A stretch of DNA of 64,000 nucleotides. It comes from JAEVLT01 sp964484065 (GTDB taxonomy: Bacteria; Bacillota; Bacilli; Bacillales; Cytobacillaceae). The notes beneath the pieces were generated by a model that did no database searches, was not told the DNA's origin, and saw nothing but the letters and a program-made list of their open reading frames with translations. The stretch covers positions 124,001 through 188,000 of the forward strand of contig CAZAEW010000001.1 in the NCBI GenBank assembly GCA_964484065.1, read 5' to 3'. Of the stretch, positions 42,685 through 50,805 are shown in pieces (the stretch's first letter is position 1; every line of letters begins with the position of its first letter). A program made the translations under genes and the position numbers.

Positions 42685-45444
42685 TTAATAATTTTCTTTT
42701 ACAACGTCTGCGCAGCGTTTGCAAAGGGTTGGGTGCTCCGATACCTGGCCGACTTCAGGAGTCACAGTCCAGCATCTCTCACAAGTTTCACCCTCAGCTT
42801 TTGTGATAACAATCGCTGACGATTCTAATTTTACAGCATCAGCAGGTGCGTCGGCGTATGTTCCGGCAACTTCAAAATCAGACACAATAAAGAGCTGTTT
42901 GACGCTTTCTTGGATCGAATCAAGAAGCTTGCCTGTTTTTTCTTTTACATATAACGTTACTTTGGCTGTTAACGATTTACCGATAAGCTTTTGATTCCGG
43001 GCTTCTTCAAGCGCTTTTAACACATCATCGCGCAGATTTAAGAATGCACTCCACTTTTCTTCAAGCTGTTGTGCATTTTCAAATTCTTTGTATTCCGGCA
43101 TATCCGTTAATTGAACACTTTCTTCATTAACATCAGGAATGAATTTCCAAACTTCATCCGCAGTATGGGACAGAATAGGTGCTGTCAGCTTCGTTAAACT
43201 TACCAGACTCTCATATAATACCGTTTGGATCGAGCGGCGTTCGTGATTGTCTTTTGCCTCAATGTAAAGGACATCTTTTGCAAAATCCAGGTAAAACGCA
43301 CTTAAATCAAGGGTACAGAAATTATTGACATCATGGTAAATGGCGGCAAACTCATAATTTTCATATGCGTTTCGCACATTTTTAATTAATTTATTTAATT
43401 TCACGAGCATAAACTGATCGACTTCGCGTAATTTTTCATATGGTACCGCATCTTTTTCAGGTGTGAAATCCGCTAAATTTCCAAGTAAGAAGCGGAAAGT
43501 GTTACGAATTTTGCGATATACTTCGGCAACCTGTTTCAAAATTGCATCTGACACGCGGACATCTGCCTGATAATCAACTGATGCCACCCACAGACGCAGA
43601 ATATCAGCGCCAAGCTGATTCATGACTTTTGCAGGAACGACTGTGTTACCAAGCGACTTACTCATTTTTCTGCCCTCACCGTCAAGAGCAAAGCCGTGGC
43701 TTAATACCCCTTTATAAGGAGCTTTACCTGTAACGGCAACAGCTGTTGATAAGGAAGAGTTAAACCAGCCGCGATATTGGTCAGAGCCTTCAAGATAAAG
43801 GTCTGCAGGGCGCTGTAAATCATCTCTTTCCTCCAAAACCGCCTGATGGGAGGAGCCGGAATCAAACCAAACATCCATGATATCTGTTTCTTTTGTAAAA
43901 ATACCATTTGGGCTGCTTGGATGCGTAAATCCTTCAGGAAGCAAGTCCTTTGCATCGCGCTCAAACCAAATATTGGATCCGTGTTCACGGAAAAGGTCAG
44001 AAACATGGCTAATCGTTTCATCGTTGATAATTGCATCGCCATTTTCCGCATAAAATACGGGAATTGGCACACCCCAGGCCCGCTGGCGGGAAATACACCA
44101 ATCTCCCCGGTCACGAACCATGTTGTAAAGACGTGTTTCTCCCCATGCCGGAACCCATTTCGTTTTCTTCACCGCTTCTAACAGTTCACTGCGGAAATCT
44201 TTAATCGAAGCGAACCATTGGGCTGTCGCTCTAAAAATAACCGGCTTTTTCGTTCTCCAGTCATGCGGATAGGAGTGTGTGATAAACGACAGCTTTAATA
44301 ATGCACCGGCATCCTCTAATGCTTGTGTAATCGGTTTGTTAGCTTCATCATAAAAAAGATTAGCAAAGCCCGGTGCTTCATCTGTCATCATTCCTTTGTC
44401 ATCTACAGGGCAAAGGACATCCAGGCCATATTTTTGGCCTACATAGAAGTCATCTTCCCCATGTCCGGGTGCTGTGTGAACGCAGCCAGTACCGGCATCT
44501 GTTGTAACATGCTCACCGAGCATCACAAGGGAATCACGATGATAGAGCGGATGTTCCGCAATCAGATTTTCAAGCTCCGTGCCATTTACTTTTTGAACCA
44601 CTTCTGGATTTTCCCAGCCGATTTCTGCTGTAACCTGTTCCAATAAAGCTTCAGCAACTAAATATTTCTTATCATTCGTCTTCACGACAACATAAGTTAA
44701 GTCAGGATGAACAGAAATACCAAGGTTAGCAGGAATTGTCCAAGGTGTCGTTGTCCAAATAACAATATTTGTTTCTGTATCTAAAACGCCTTTTCCGTCT
44801 TTTACTTTAAATGCAACATAAATGGAAGCAGAGCGTTTATCTTGGTATTCAATTTCAGCTTCTGCAAGGGCTGATTCACTCGAAGGAGACCAATAGACAG
44901 GCTTTTTCCCTTTATAAATGTAGCCTTTCTTCGCCATTTCCCCGAATACTTTTATTTGCTGTGCTTCATATTCCGGTTTCAAGGTAATATATGGCTTTTC
45001 CCAATCACCGCGGACACCCAGCCGTTTAAATTGACTGCGCTGATTTTCAACCTGTTGAAGAGCATATTCCATACATAATTTCCGGAATTCCGCAACGGAC
45101 ATTTCTTTCCGCTTAACCCCTTTGTTAGTCAAAGCCTGTTCAATTGGCAGGCCGTGGGTATCCCATCCAGGTACATATGGTGCATGAAAACCGCTCATTG
45201 ATTTAAAACGGACAATAAAATCCTTTAAAATCTTGTTAAGGGCATGACCCATGTGGATGTCACCATTTGCATATGGAGGTCCATCATGCAAAATAAACAT
45301 TGGACGTCCCTTTGTCCGCTCCTGCACCTTTTGATAAATATTCATTTCTTCCCATCTCGCCTGAATTTCCGGTTCTCTTTGCGGAAGATTCCCCCGCATC
45401 GGGAAGTCTGTTTTCGGCATTAATAACGTATCTTTGTAATCCAT
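42685..45444 (-). CDS. ileS: Isoleucyl-tRNA synthetase
   Basis: Charges tRNA-Ile. 919 residues, class I synthetase: HMGH at 64-67 (HIGH motif), the CP1 editing domain in the middle, KMSKS near 595, anticodon-binding helices, and a C-terminal zinc site with CERCW and CKRC. ATG at 45444 after GGAGGAAG. Behind a T-box riboswitch and its own promoter, so expression responds to uncharged tRNA-Ile. Confidence 0.98.
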   Translation of the reverse strand: MDYKDTLLMPKTDFPMRGNLPQREPEIQARWEEMNIYQKVQERTKGRPMFILHDGPPYANGDIHMGHALNKILKDFIVRFKSMSGFHAPYVPGWDTHGLPIEQALTNKGVKRKEMSVAEFRKLCMEYALQQVENQRSQFKRLGVRGDWEKPYITLKPEYEAQQIKVFGEMAKKGYIYKGKKPVYWSPSSESALAEAEIEYQDKRSASIYVAFKVKDGKGVLDTETNIVIWTTTPWTIPANLGISVHPDLTYVVVKTNDKKYLVAEALLEQVTAEIGWENPEVVQKVNGTELENLIAEHPLYHRDSLVMLGEHVTTDAGTGCVHTAPGHGEDDFYVGQKYGLDVLCPVDDKGMMTDEAPGFANLFYDEANKPITQALEDAGALLKLSFITHSYPHDWRTKKPVIFRATAQWFASIKDFRSELLEAVKKTKWVPAWGETRLYNMVRDRGDWCISRQRAWGVPIPVFYAENGDAIINDETISHVSDLFREHGSNIWFERDAKDLLPEGFTHPSSPNGIFTKETDIMDVWFDSGSSHQAVLEERDDLQRPADLYLEGSDQYRGWFNSSLSTAVAVTGKAPYKGVLSHGFALDGEGRKMSKSLGNTVVPAKVMNQLGADILRLWVASVDYQADVRVSDAILKQVAEVYRKIRNTFRFLLGNLADFTPEKDAVPYEKLREVDQFMLVKLNKLIKNVRNAYENYEFAAIYHDVNNFCTLDLSAFYLDFAKDVLYIEAKDNHERRSIQTVLYESLVSLTKLTAPILSHTADEVWKFIPDVNEESVQLTDMPEYKEFENAQQLEEKWSAFLNLRDDVLKALEEARNQKLIGKSLTAKVTLYVKEKTGKLLDSIQESVKQLFIVSDFEVAGTYADAPADAVKLESSAIVITKAEGETCERCWTVTPEVGQVSEHPTLCKRCADVVKENY

Positions 45445-45499
45445 TTTTCTTCCTCCTGTATTTCAACTACTGATAACAGAATAGACGTACATTTAAATA

Positions 45500-45766
45500 A
45501 AAAAACCTTCTCATCCCAAAATAGGGACGAGAAGGTTGTTCCCGCGGTACCACCCTGATAGACAGCGATTCCTTTGCTATCCACTTTCGACCATTCGTAA
45601 CGTGAATTACCCGCCAAAGCTTACTCACCTGTTCAGCTTGGAACTCCAGGGTGATTTTCCATTTCTCCGACTTTTACCAGGCTCTCACCATTCCCGATTC
45701 GCTGCTTAAAAAGTATTTGGAAAATGTACTGTCCCCTTCAACGTAAATGTCCATTCTATTTTACTT
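45500..45766 (-). promoter_or_regulatory. T-box riboswitch for ileS (isoleucine specifier AUC)
   Basis: The diagnostic T-box AGGGTGGTACCGCG occurs at 45543-45556 on the minus strand. The upstream stem I region has a specifier loop with AUC at 45653-45655, fitting tRNA-Ile(GAU) and the gene it precedes. The terminator is AACCTTCTC/GAGAAGGTT (45504-45537) with a T-run. Uncharged tRNA should pair with specifier and T-box and block termination. Confidence 0.95.
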
Positions 45767-45772
45767 TTAGGT

Positions 45773-45801
45773 ATTATATGCGATACAATCCAAAACGTCA
45801 A
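45773..45801 (-). promoter_or_regulatory. Sigma-A promoter of ileS
   Basis: TTGACG (45796-45801), 17-base spacer, TATAAT (45773-45778) on the minus strand. The -35 box overlaps the divIVA stop codon. Confidence 0.88.
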
Positions 45802-46313
45802 GCTAATGAATCTTCTGTTTCAGAAGCCTTTAATTCAGCTGCGTCAATTTCATATTCAAGCAAATGATCCCAATCATCATTATTCAGCAAATCCAATTGT
45901 GCTTCAACCAGCATTTTAAACCTTGTTCTAAATACCTTCGATTGTTTTTTCAAATCTTCAATTTCCAGGGCAATTTTTCTTGCCTTCGTAAGAGATTCGT
46001 TAATAATCCGGTCAGCATTTTTTTCCGCTTCTTTAATGATCAGCTTTGCTTCTTTTTGGGCATTTCGTTTTACTTCTTCGCCTGCCTCCTGAGCAATAAC
46101 GATCGACTTATTCAACGTTTCTTCAATATTATTAAAATGACCCAAACGGTCTTTCATTTCGTTTAAACGTTCTTCTAACTCTTTTTTCTCTCTTAGGACT
46201 AATTCATAATCCTTGATCACTTGATCGAGGAATTCATTTACCTCGTCCTCATCATAGCCTCTAAATCCTTTATTAAATTCTTTATTGTGTATATCCAACG
46301 GCGTTAATGGCAT
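45798..46313 (-). CDS. divIVA: Cell pole and septum scaffold DivIVA
   Basis: Coiled-coil protein that binds negatively curved membrane and recruits MinJ or RacA to poles and septa. 171 residues: the N-terminal membrane-binding domain MPLTPLDIHNKEFNKGFRGYDEDEVNEFLD (with the exposed hydrophobic and Arg-18 region), followed by a nearly continuous coiled coil (about 35-155). ATG at 46313 after GGAGGTGG. A TTGTCG-type box and a perfect Spo0A-box heptamer lie upstream, so it may have its own promoter. Confidence 0.97.
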   Translation of the reverse strand: MPLTPLDIHNKEFNKGFRGYDEDEVNEFLDQVIKDYELVLREKKELEERLNEMKDRLGHFNNIEETLNKSIVIAQEAGEEVKRNAQKEAKLIIKEAEKNADRIINESLTKARKIALEIEDLKKQSKVFRTRFKMLVEAQLDLLNNDDWDHLLEYEIDAAELKASETEDSLA

Positions 46314-46360
46314 TATGCCACCTCCATAATTTTTGTCTGTATCTTTATGTATATTGAGTT

Positions 46361-46367
46361 TTCGACA
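46361..46367 (-). promoter_or_regulatory. Candidate Spo0A box upstream of divIVA
   Basis: The minus strand reads TTTTGTCGAAAAC around this point, a perfect TGTCGAA heptamer in its usual flanks. It lies about 50 bases before the divIVA start, in the 85-base gap after ylmH. A seven-base match can arise by chance, so this is tentative. Confidence 0.35.
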
Positions 46368-46398
46368 AAATCCTTTGAATTCCTGCTGTTAAAACGAA

Positions 46399-47172
46399 TT
46401 ATTTTTGTTTGCCTGCAACGATCCGCCACTTTTCTTTCTTGGTTTTCCCATCAATTGACAATATCTTCAATCTTCCATATCCTCTTGCTGAAATCATATC
46501 ACCTTCTTGGCATTCAAAAGATGGATTTTCAATCAATGACCAATTAACCTTTACAAGCCCATGCTCGATCAAGGTTTGGGATTTCTGGCGGGACAAATGA
46601 TGGATTCCCGAAAGCACGGTATCTAACCGGAGGGAGGAAACGGTTAGGATCTCTTCTCTCCAATCATTTTCTGCCGACAGCGCCATTTCAAGATCCAGTT
46701 TTGCTAAATGTACAGCTGCCTTGCCAATCGACTGTACATTCAGCATAATATAGTCACTTACATCATTGCTGGCAAAAAATTGGGCCCGCTTGTCTTCAAT
46801 CAGGATATCGCCAAATTTCCCTCGCTTTACTCCTAAACCCATTAAAGTTCCTAAAACCTGAGGATGTTCGATCGTATAAAACTTAACTGGATATTCAACT
46901 TCAAACAGAGTGATTTCATAATCTTTTTGATCTCCAGTTCCATATTCAGGTATTAGCAGAGCCCGCTTTCTTTCCGCATTTATGCCTCCGCCAAAAAACT
47001 CCACCTTCACATCCGAGTGAGTGCCGATCACTTTCTTCAGGATGTGCTGTTCCCGAGGATCAAGGAAATCGGTAAGTTTTGAGGTAAAGGTCTTTTCAAC
47101 AAAATTTCGCCAGTTTAACACCTGGTCAATAAATGCTTTTTCTTCAGGACGGAAATGCTGATATATATTCAT
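46399..47172 (-). CDS. ylmH: S4-domain ribosome quality-control protein YlmH (RqcP2)
   Basis: RNA-binding protein, homologous to plant YlmH-like factors; recent work assigns it a role with stalled large subunits beside RqcH. 257 residues with a C-terminal S4 domain (about 180-257, LRLDTVLSGIHHLSRQKSQTLIEHGLVKVNW). The start is ATG at 47172 with AAGGGG upstream; a TTG frame to 47187 lies over the ribosome site. Placed between ylmG and divIVA, as in B. subtilis. Confidence 0.92.
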   Translation of the reverse strand: MNIYQHFRPEEKAFIDQVLNWRNFVEKTFTSKLTDFLDPREQHILKKVIGTHSDVKVEFFGGGINAERKRALLIPEYGTGDQKDYEITLFEVEYPVKFYTIEHPQVLGTLMGLGVKRGKFGDILIEDKRAQFFASNDVSDYIMLNVQSIGKAAVHLAKLDLEMALSAENDWREEILTVSSLRLDTVLSGIHHLSRQKSQTLIEHGLVKVNWSLIENPSFECQEGDMISARGYGRLKILSIDGKTKKEKWRIVAGKQK

Positions 47173-47214
47173 GAATGACCCCTTCAAATATTAAATCAGG
47201 AATTTTACTGATTT

Positions 47215-47478
47215 TTATATGAGCCATCGATAAATTTGATCAAGACCTGCTGTTGCGCCTCTTAAAACAAAGTAGGCAACAATGGGGGAGATATCCATCA
47301 TTCCAATCGGCGGAATGATTCTCCTGAACGGCTCAAGAAACGGCTCGCAAATTCTTGCCAAAAATCGGCCAATTGAAGAATCCCTGGCATTAGGAAACCA
47401 AGATAATAAGATATAGATAAATAATGTCCATGAGTAGATTCCAATCAATCTTGATAAAATGTCAAATAATAACTGCAT
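47215..47478 (-). CDS. ylmG: YggT-family membrane protein YlmG
   Basis: 87 residues with two hydrophobic helices (about 10-28 and 60-80) joined by an amphipathic loop holding CEPFLEPFRRIIPP, the YggT signature. Function is unclear; its association with sepF and divIVA suggests a link to division or envelope organisation. ATG at 47478 after GAGGTGG, six bases past sepF. Confidence 0.92.
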   Translation of the reverse strand: MQLLFDILSRLIGIYSWTLFIYILLSWFPNARDSSIGRFLARICEPFLEPFRRIIPPIGMMDISPIVAYFVLRGATAGLDQIYRWLI

Positions 47479-47484
47479 TAGCGT

Positions 47485-47919
47485 TTACCACCTCGTATTT
47501 TGAAAATCTTCATCCTGAATCAACTCAGAAATATTTCCGGAAATTTCTACATTATCGGGAGTACAGAGAAAAATGCTCAGACCCACTTTTTGAATATCTC
47601 CGCCAATAGCATATACCGTTCCGCTTAAGAAATCGACAATCCTTTTTGCTTGATCGTGTTCGATCCGCTGAAGATTGACAATGACCGCCCTGCGATTTTT
47701 CAAATGATCAGCAATTTCTTGTGCTTCTGAATAAACCCTCGGCTCCATTAAAATAACTTTGGAGGTTTTTTGAATGCTTTGCAGACTGACAACATTTTGT
47801 GCCTTGGCAGGCTGCTTCTGCTGCTTAGCGGGTTCCATTTCTTCTTCATATCCTTCATCTTGGCCTTCAAAATCATCATCTAAAAAGAAAAATGTTTTGA
47901 TTTTTGACTTGATACTCAT
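47485..47919 (-). CDS. sepF: Cell division protein SepF
   Basis: Membrane-associated protein that tethers and bundles FtsZ. 144 residues: N-terminal amphipathic membrane anchor (MSIKSKIKTFFF), acidic and Gln-rich linker (about 15-55), then the SepF ring-forming domain with VILMEPRVYSEAQEIADHL and RIVDFLSGTVYAIGG. ATG at 47919 after AGGGGGCG. Fourteen bases after ylmE. Confidence 0.97.
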   Translation of the reverse strand: MSIKSKIKTFFFLDDDFEGQDEGYEEEMEPAKQQKQPAKAQNVVSLQSIQKTSKVILMEPRVYSEAQEIADHLKNRRAVIVNLQRIEHDQAKRIVDFLSGTVYAIGGDIQKVGLSIFLCTPDNVEISGNISELIQDEDFQNTRW

Positions 47920-47932
47920 TTCTTAACGCCCC

Positions 47933-48610
47933 CTAATCATCTTCACCGACAAGTGCTGTACCTATTCTGATCATCGTTGCGCCTTCTTCAATAGCAATTG
48001 GGTAATCATTTGACATACCCATGGAAAGCTCAGTACAAGGCGCATAGTCAAGCTGAAAAGCCTGAACTTCGTCTCTGAGCTCCCTTAATTTTTGAAAACA
48101 GCTTCGCAGAATATTTTCATTATCCGTGTGAGGAGCCATTGTCATGAGACCGGCAATCCGAATATTTTCCAGGGTATCCATCTGTCTGATAAAAGGAATA
48201 ACTTCCTCAGCAGCCATCCCATGTTTTGATTCTTCTCCAGAGACGTTTACTTGAACCAAACAGTTAATGGGGCCATCAGCCCTCTTATTGATCTCTTCTG
48301 CCAGACTAACGCGGTCTAAAGAATGGATATAATCTGCTATATGGATCATATTTTTAACTTTCCGGGTCTGCAAAGAACCGATAAAATGATAGACGGGCTT
48401 GTCCCCTAAAACTTCATATTTTTTAAGAAGGCCATCATCGCGGTTTTCGCCAAGATCGGCTATACCCGCATCAAGTGCTTCTTTTGCCCTCTCCGTACTA
48501 ACATACTTCGTAACTGCAATTACGCGAATTTCTTCCGGATTTCGATTTACTTTCCGGCAAGATTCATTAATGTTTTGTTTGATTGCCAAAAGCTTTTCTG
48601 CCACTTTCAT
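47933..48610 (-). CDS. ylmE: PLP homeostasis protein YlmE (YggS/PROSC family)
   Basis: Pyridoxal-phosphate-binding protein that buffers PLP. 225 residues, alanine-racemase-like barrel; the PLP lysine is Lys35 in IAVTKYVS, followed by LGENR, HFIGSLQTRK, and the SMGMSNDYPIAIEEGATMIRIG phosphate-binding end. ATG at 48610 overlaps the pgeF stop by four bases. An in-frame TTG at 48619 is closer to GGAGG and is an alternative start; a longer frame to 48715 is rejected. Confidence 0.93.
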   Translation of the reverse strand: MKVAEKLLAIKQNINESCRKVNRNPEEIRVIAVTKYVSTERAKEALDAGIADLGENRDDGLLKKYEVLGDKPVYHFIGSLQTRKVKNMIHIADYIHSLDRVSLAEEINKRADGPINCLVQVNVSGEESKHGMAAEEVIPFIRQMDTLENIRIAGLMTMAPHTDNENILRSCFQKLRELRDEVQAFQLDYAPCTELSMGMSNDYPIAIEEGATMIRIGTALVGEDD

Positions 48611-49437
48611 AAAAGACAAGAATCCTCCTTCCAGCCAATAAAGCTTAACATTCTTCCAGTAGACCCATGGTCGCGGCGATGTGAGAAAAAATGATCTTGA
48701 TGACAACTTGAACAAAAATCCGTTATCATCATATTCTTTTCAGGAACACCGGCCTTTCTAAGCAGCATTTTGTTTACCTCGCGCAAATCTAAACGATACT
48801 GTCCGTCTTTTATTAAATTATAGGGCTTTTTTTCGACATCTACTAGTATATTTTGTACTAAATCAATGACATGTTTATCTACAATATAACATTTATTACA
48901 AATGGATGGGCCGATGGTGACAAAAATTTGTTCAGGGCGGATCCCCTCCTCCTCCCACCTCTGTACCATTTTTACTGCAATCTGCTTTACCGTCCCTTTC
49001 CAGCCTGCATGGGCGATCCCGATCCTCCCCCGTTCCGGTGCGATAAAGAAAAGGGGAACGCAATCTGCAAAACAGAGCGTCAATAATATTCCTTTATTGT
49101 CTGTATATAAACCATCGGTTCCCTTAACAGAAGATTCATAAGAAACTGAGCCTTTTCCCCTGTCATCATGATCTGCCTTTTTGATAAAACAATCATGAAC
49201 TTGTTCCGCTCCTACCCAGCTATCTAAAGGAAAATGAATGTCTTCCGCCAGTTTCCGTCTATTTTCACATACAATGGAAAGTTCATCATTTACATGAAAA
49301 CCAAGGTTCATGCTCTGATATGCCCCTTTTCCAACCCCGCCATTTTTGGAAGTAAAACCGGCAATAAGACCCGGGAACTGGCTCTCCCAATCTTGAATGC
49401 TAAAATAGCTTTCCTTTTTTAAAACAAACGGCTCCAT
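48607..49437 (-). CDS. ylmD: Multicopper/purine nucleoside phosphorylase PgeF-like YlmD
   Basis: Member of the YfiH/DUF152 laccase-domain family; related proteins edit peptidoglycan or cleave purine nucleosides. 276 residues with the metal-ligand pattern AEQVHDC, CFADCVPLFF, IAHAGWKGTVKQI and SICNKCY. ATG at 49437. It overlaps ylmE by four bases. The substrate cannot be decided from sequence, and pgeF is an alternative name. Confidence 0.9.
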   Translation of the reverse strand: MEPFVLKKESYFSIQDWESQFPGLIAGFTSKNGGVGKGAYQSMNLGFHVNDELSIVCENRRKLAEDIHFPLDSWVGAEQVHDCFIKKADHDDRGKGSVSYESSVKGTDGLYTDNKGILLTLCFADCVPLFFIAPERGRIGIAHAGWKGTVKQIAVKMVQRWEEEGIRPEQIFVTIGPSICNKCYIVDKHVIDLVQNILVDVEKKPYNLIKDGQYRLDLREVNKMLLRKAGVPEKNMMITDFCSSCHQDHFFSHRRDHGSTGRMLSFIGWKEDSCLL

Positions 49438-49460
49438 ATTACTACCTCATCTAGTGTTTT

Positions 49461-49489
49461 TTTATAGTCTAACACAGTTTTCCATAAAA
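49461..49489 (-). promoter_or_regulatory. Candidate sigma-A promoter of ylmD
   Basis: Minus strand TTTTAT (49484-49489), 17-base spacer, TATAAA (49461-49466). The -35 box is poor, so this is tentative; it could start the ylmD-ylmE-sepF-ylmG-ylmH unit. Confidence 0.35.
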
Positions 49490-49500
49490 GGTATTTACGA

Positions 49501-49770
49501 TTATTCGTCTCTTTGCTCACTGCTGAACTCAGCCTCTGTTTTGTATCGAACCAAAATAACATCATGGCCAATTTTTAAAATATTTTTCCACGGAATGGTA
49601 ATTTCTTCCTCTTTGCCAAAAAATCCAAACACCCTGCCATTTCCGGCAATGACAATCGCATCTATTTTTCCTGTCGACAGATTGATATCGATATCTCCAA
49701 TGTTCCCTAGCTTTTTCCCATCTGCCACATTTACAACATCCTTTATTTGAAATTCAGAGATTTTCACCAT
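49501..49770 (-). CDS. ylmC: YlmC/YmxH PRC-barrel protein
   Basis: 89 residues with a single PRC-barrel domain: SEFQIKDVVNVADGKKLGNIGDIDI and VFGFFGKEEEITIPW. YmxH-like proteins are sporulation-associated, function unknown. The start is ATG at 49770 after AGGAGTG; a GTG at 49779 is too close to it. It follows the sigG terminator by about 70 bases; no ylmA-like ABC gene is present in the gap. Confidence 0.92.
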   Translation of the reverse strand: MVKISEFQIKDVVNVADGKKLGNIGDIDINLSTGKIDAIVIAGNGRVFGFFGKEEEITIPWKNILKIGHDVILVRYKTEAEFSSEQRDE

Positions 49771-49838
49771 TATAATCACTCCTGTTTAGCTGTGCTATAG
49801 ACAATATATGATTTCATCTCGTTAAAAACACCTAAATT

Positions 49839-49870
49839 CAAAAAATAAAGCTGCCCGTGTGGACAGCTTT
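49839..49870 (-). terminator. Rho-independent terminator after sigG
   Basis: Minus strand AAAGCTG and CAGCTTT arms (49864-49870, 49847-49853), extended by inner pairs with G-U, then ATTTTTTG. The stem overlaps the sigG stop codon. Confidence 0.85.
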
Positions 49871-50648
49871 AACTTTGGATATTTTTATTCATTTGCCTGA
49901 TTGCTGCTTTTTCTAATCTGGAGACTTGTGCTTGGGAAATTCCAATTTCATCAGCTACTTCCATCTGCGTCTTGCCTTGGAAGAATCGTTTGCGCAGGAT
50001 TAGTTTTTCGCGGTCATTTAATCTTCTCATTCCTTCTTTTAAAGCGAGTTCTTCTATCCAATGTGTATCTTTATTCCGTTCATCACTCAGTTGGTCCATC
50101 ACATAAATCGGGTCCCCGCCATCATTATAGATTGGCTCAAATAGAGAAACAGGATCCTGTATTGCATCTAAAGCAAAGACGATTTCTTCATGAGGTACCT
50201 CCAGTACCTTGGCAATTTCTTCAGCAGTTGGTTCTCGTGAAGTTTCACTCATTAATCTCTCTCTGACTTGCAGCGCCTTATAGGCAATGTCGCGAAGAGA
50301 TCTTGAAACGCGGATTGGATTATTGTCCCGCAGGTAACGGCGGATTTCACCGATAATCATCGGTACTGCATAAGTAGAAAACTTTACATTTTGACCCAGA
50401 TCAAAATTATCAATGGATTTCATGAGACCGATACAGCCTACCTGGAACAGATCATCAACAAACTCACCACGGTTATTAAACCTTTGGATGACACTTAAAA
50501 CGAGCCTCAGGTTTCCATTGACCAGCTTTTCCCTGGCAGTTATATCGCCCGATTGCATTTGCTTGAAGAGTAATCTCATTTCTTCGTTTTTTAAAACAGG
50601 AAGTTTTGATGTATCGACACCGCAAATTTCAACTTTATTTCGAGTCAA
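49869..50648 (-). CDS. sigG: Late forespore sigma factor SigG
   Basis: RNA polymerase sigma factor for late forespore genes. 259 residues, 260 in B. subtilis. Region 2 has LVNGNLRLVLSVIQRFNNRG and DLFQVGCIGLMKSIDNFD; region 4 ends QVSRLEKAAIRQMNKNIQS. The start is TTG at 50648 in LTRNKVEICGVDTSKL, with AGGAGGG upstream. The open frame continues to 50966 but that part covers promoter sequence. It follows sigE by 157 bases, with a candidate forespore promoter between. Confidence 0.97.
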   Translation of the reverse strand: MTRNKVEICGVDTSKLPVLKNEEMRLLFKQMQSGDITAREKLVNGNLRLVLSVIQRFNNRGEFVDDLFQVGCIGLMKSIDNFDLGQNVKFSTYAVPMIIGEIRRYLRDNNPIRVSRSLRDIAYKALQVRERLMSETSREPTAEEIAKVLEVPHEEIVFALDAIQDPVSLFEPIYNDGGDPIYVMDQLSDERNKDTHWIEELALKEGMRRLNDREKLILRKRFFQGKTQMEVADEIGISQAQVSRLEKAAIRQMNKNIQS

Positions 50649-50686
50649 TCTCTTTTCCCTCCTCACAGGAGCTGCTGTACAAAAAA

Positions 50687-50715
50687 CAGTATCTCCTCGG
50701 AAAGGAAAAATATGC
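50687..50715 (-). promoter_or_regulatory. Candidate sigma-F-type promoter of sigG
   Basis: Minus strand GCATA (50711-50715), 14 bases, GGAGATACTG (50687-50696), which fits the recalled sigma-F -10 pattern GGnnAnAnTR exactly. It lies about 40 bases before the sigG TTG. Expected biology: sigG in B. subtilis is first transcribed by sigma-F. Confidence 0.55.
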
Positions 50716-50805
50716 ACTTGTCCCTCCCCGCCGGAAGGGAGGGAAATGGATGAAAATAGGATTTCTCCTTTAATAATCCCTCTTTTTTTATAAAAAAAAA
50801 TATTT

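Noticed and set aside
45420..45617. Minus-strand open frame of 65 codons across the ileS leader
   Set aside because: It reads through the T-box and terminator RNA; the structure explains the sequence and the frame has no ribosome site.
48611..48715. Extension of ylmE by 35 residues
   Set aside because: It lies within the ylmD coding region in another frame; the ATG at 48610 overlaps the ylmD stop as ATGA and fits family length.
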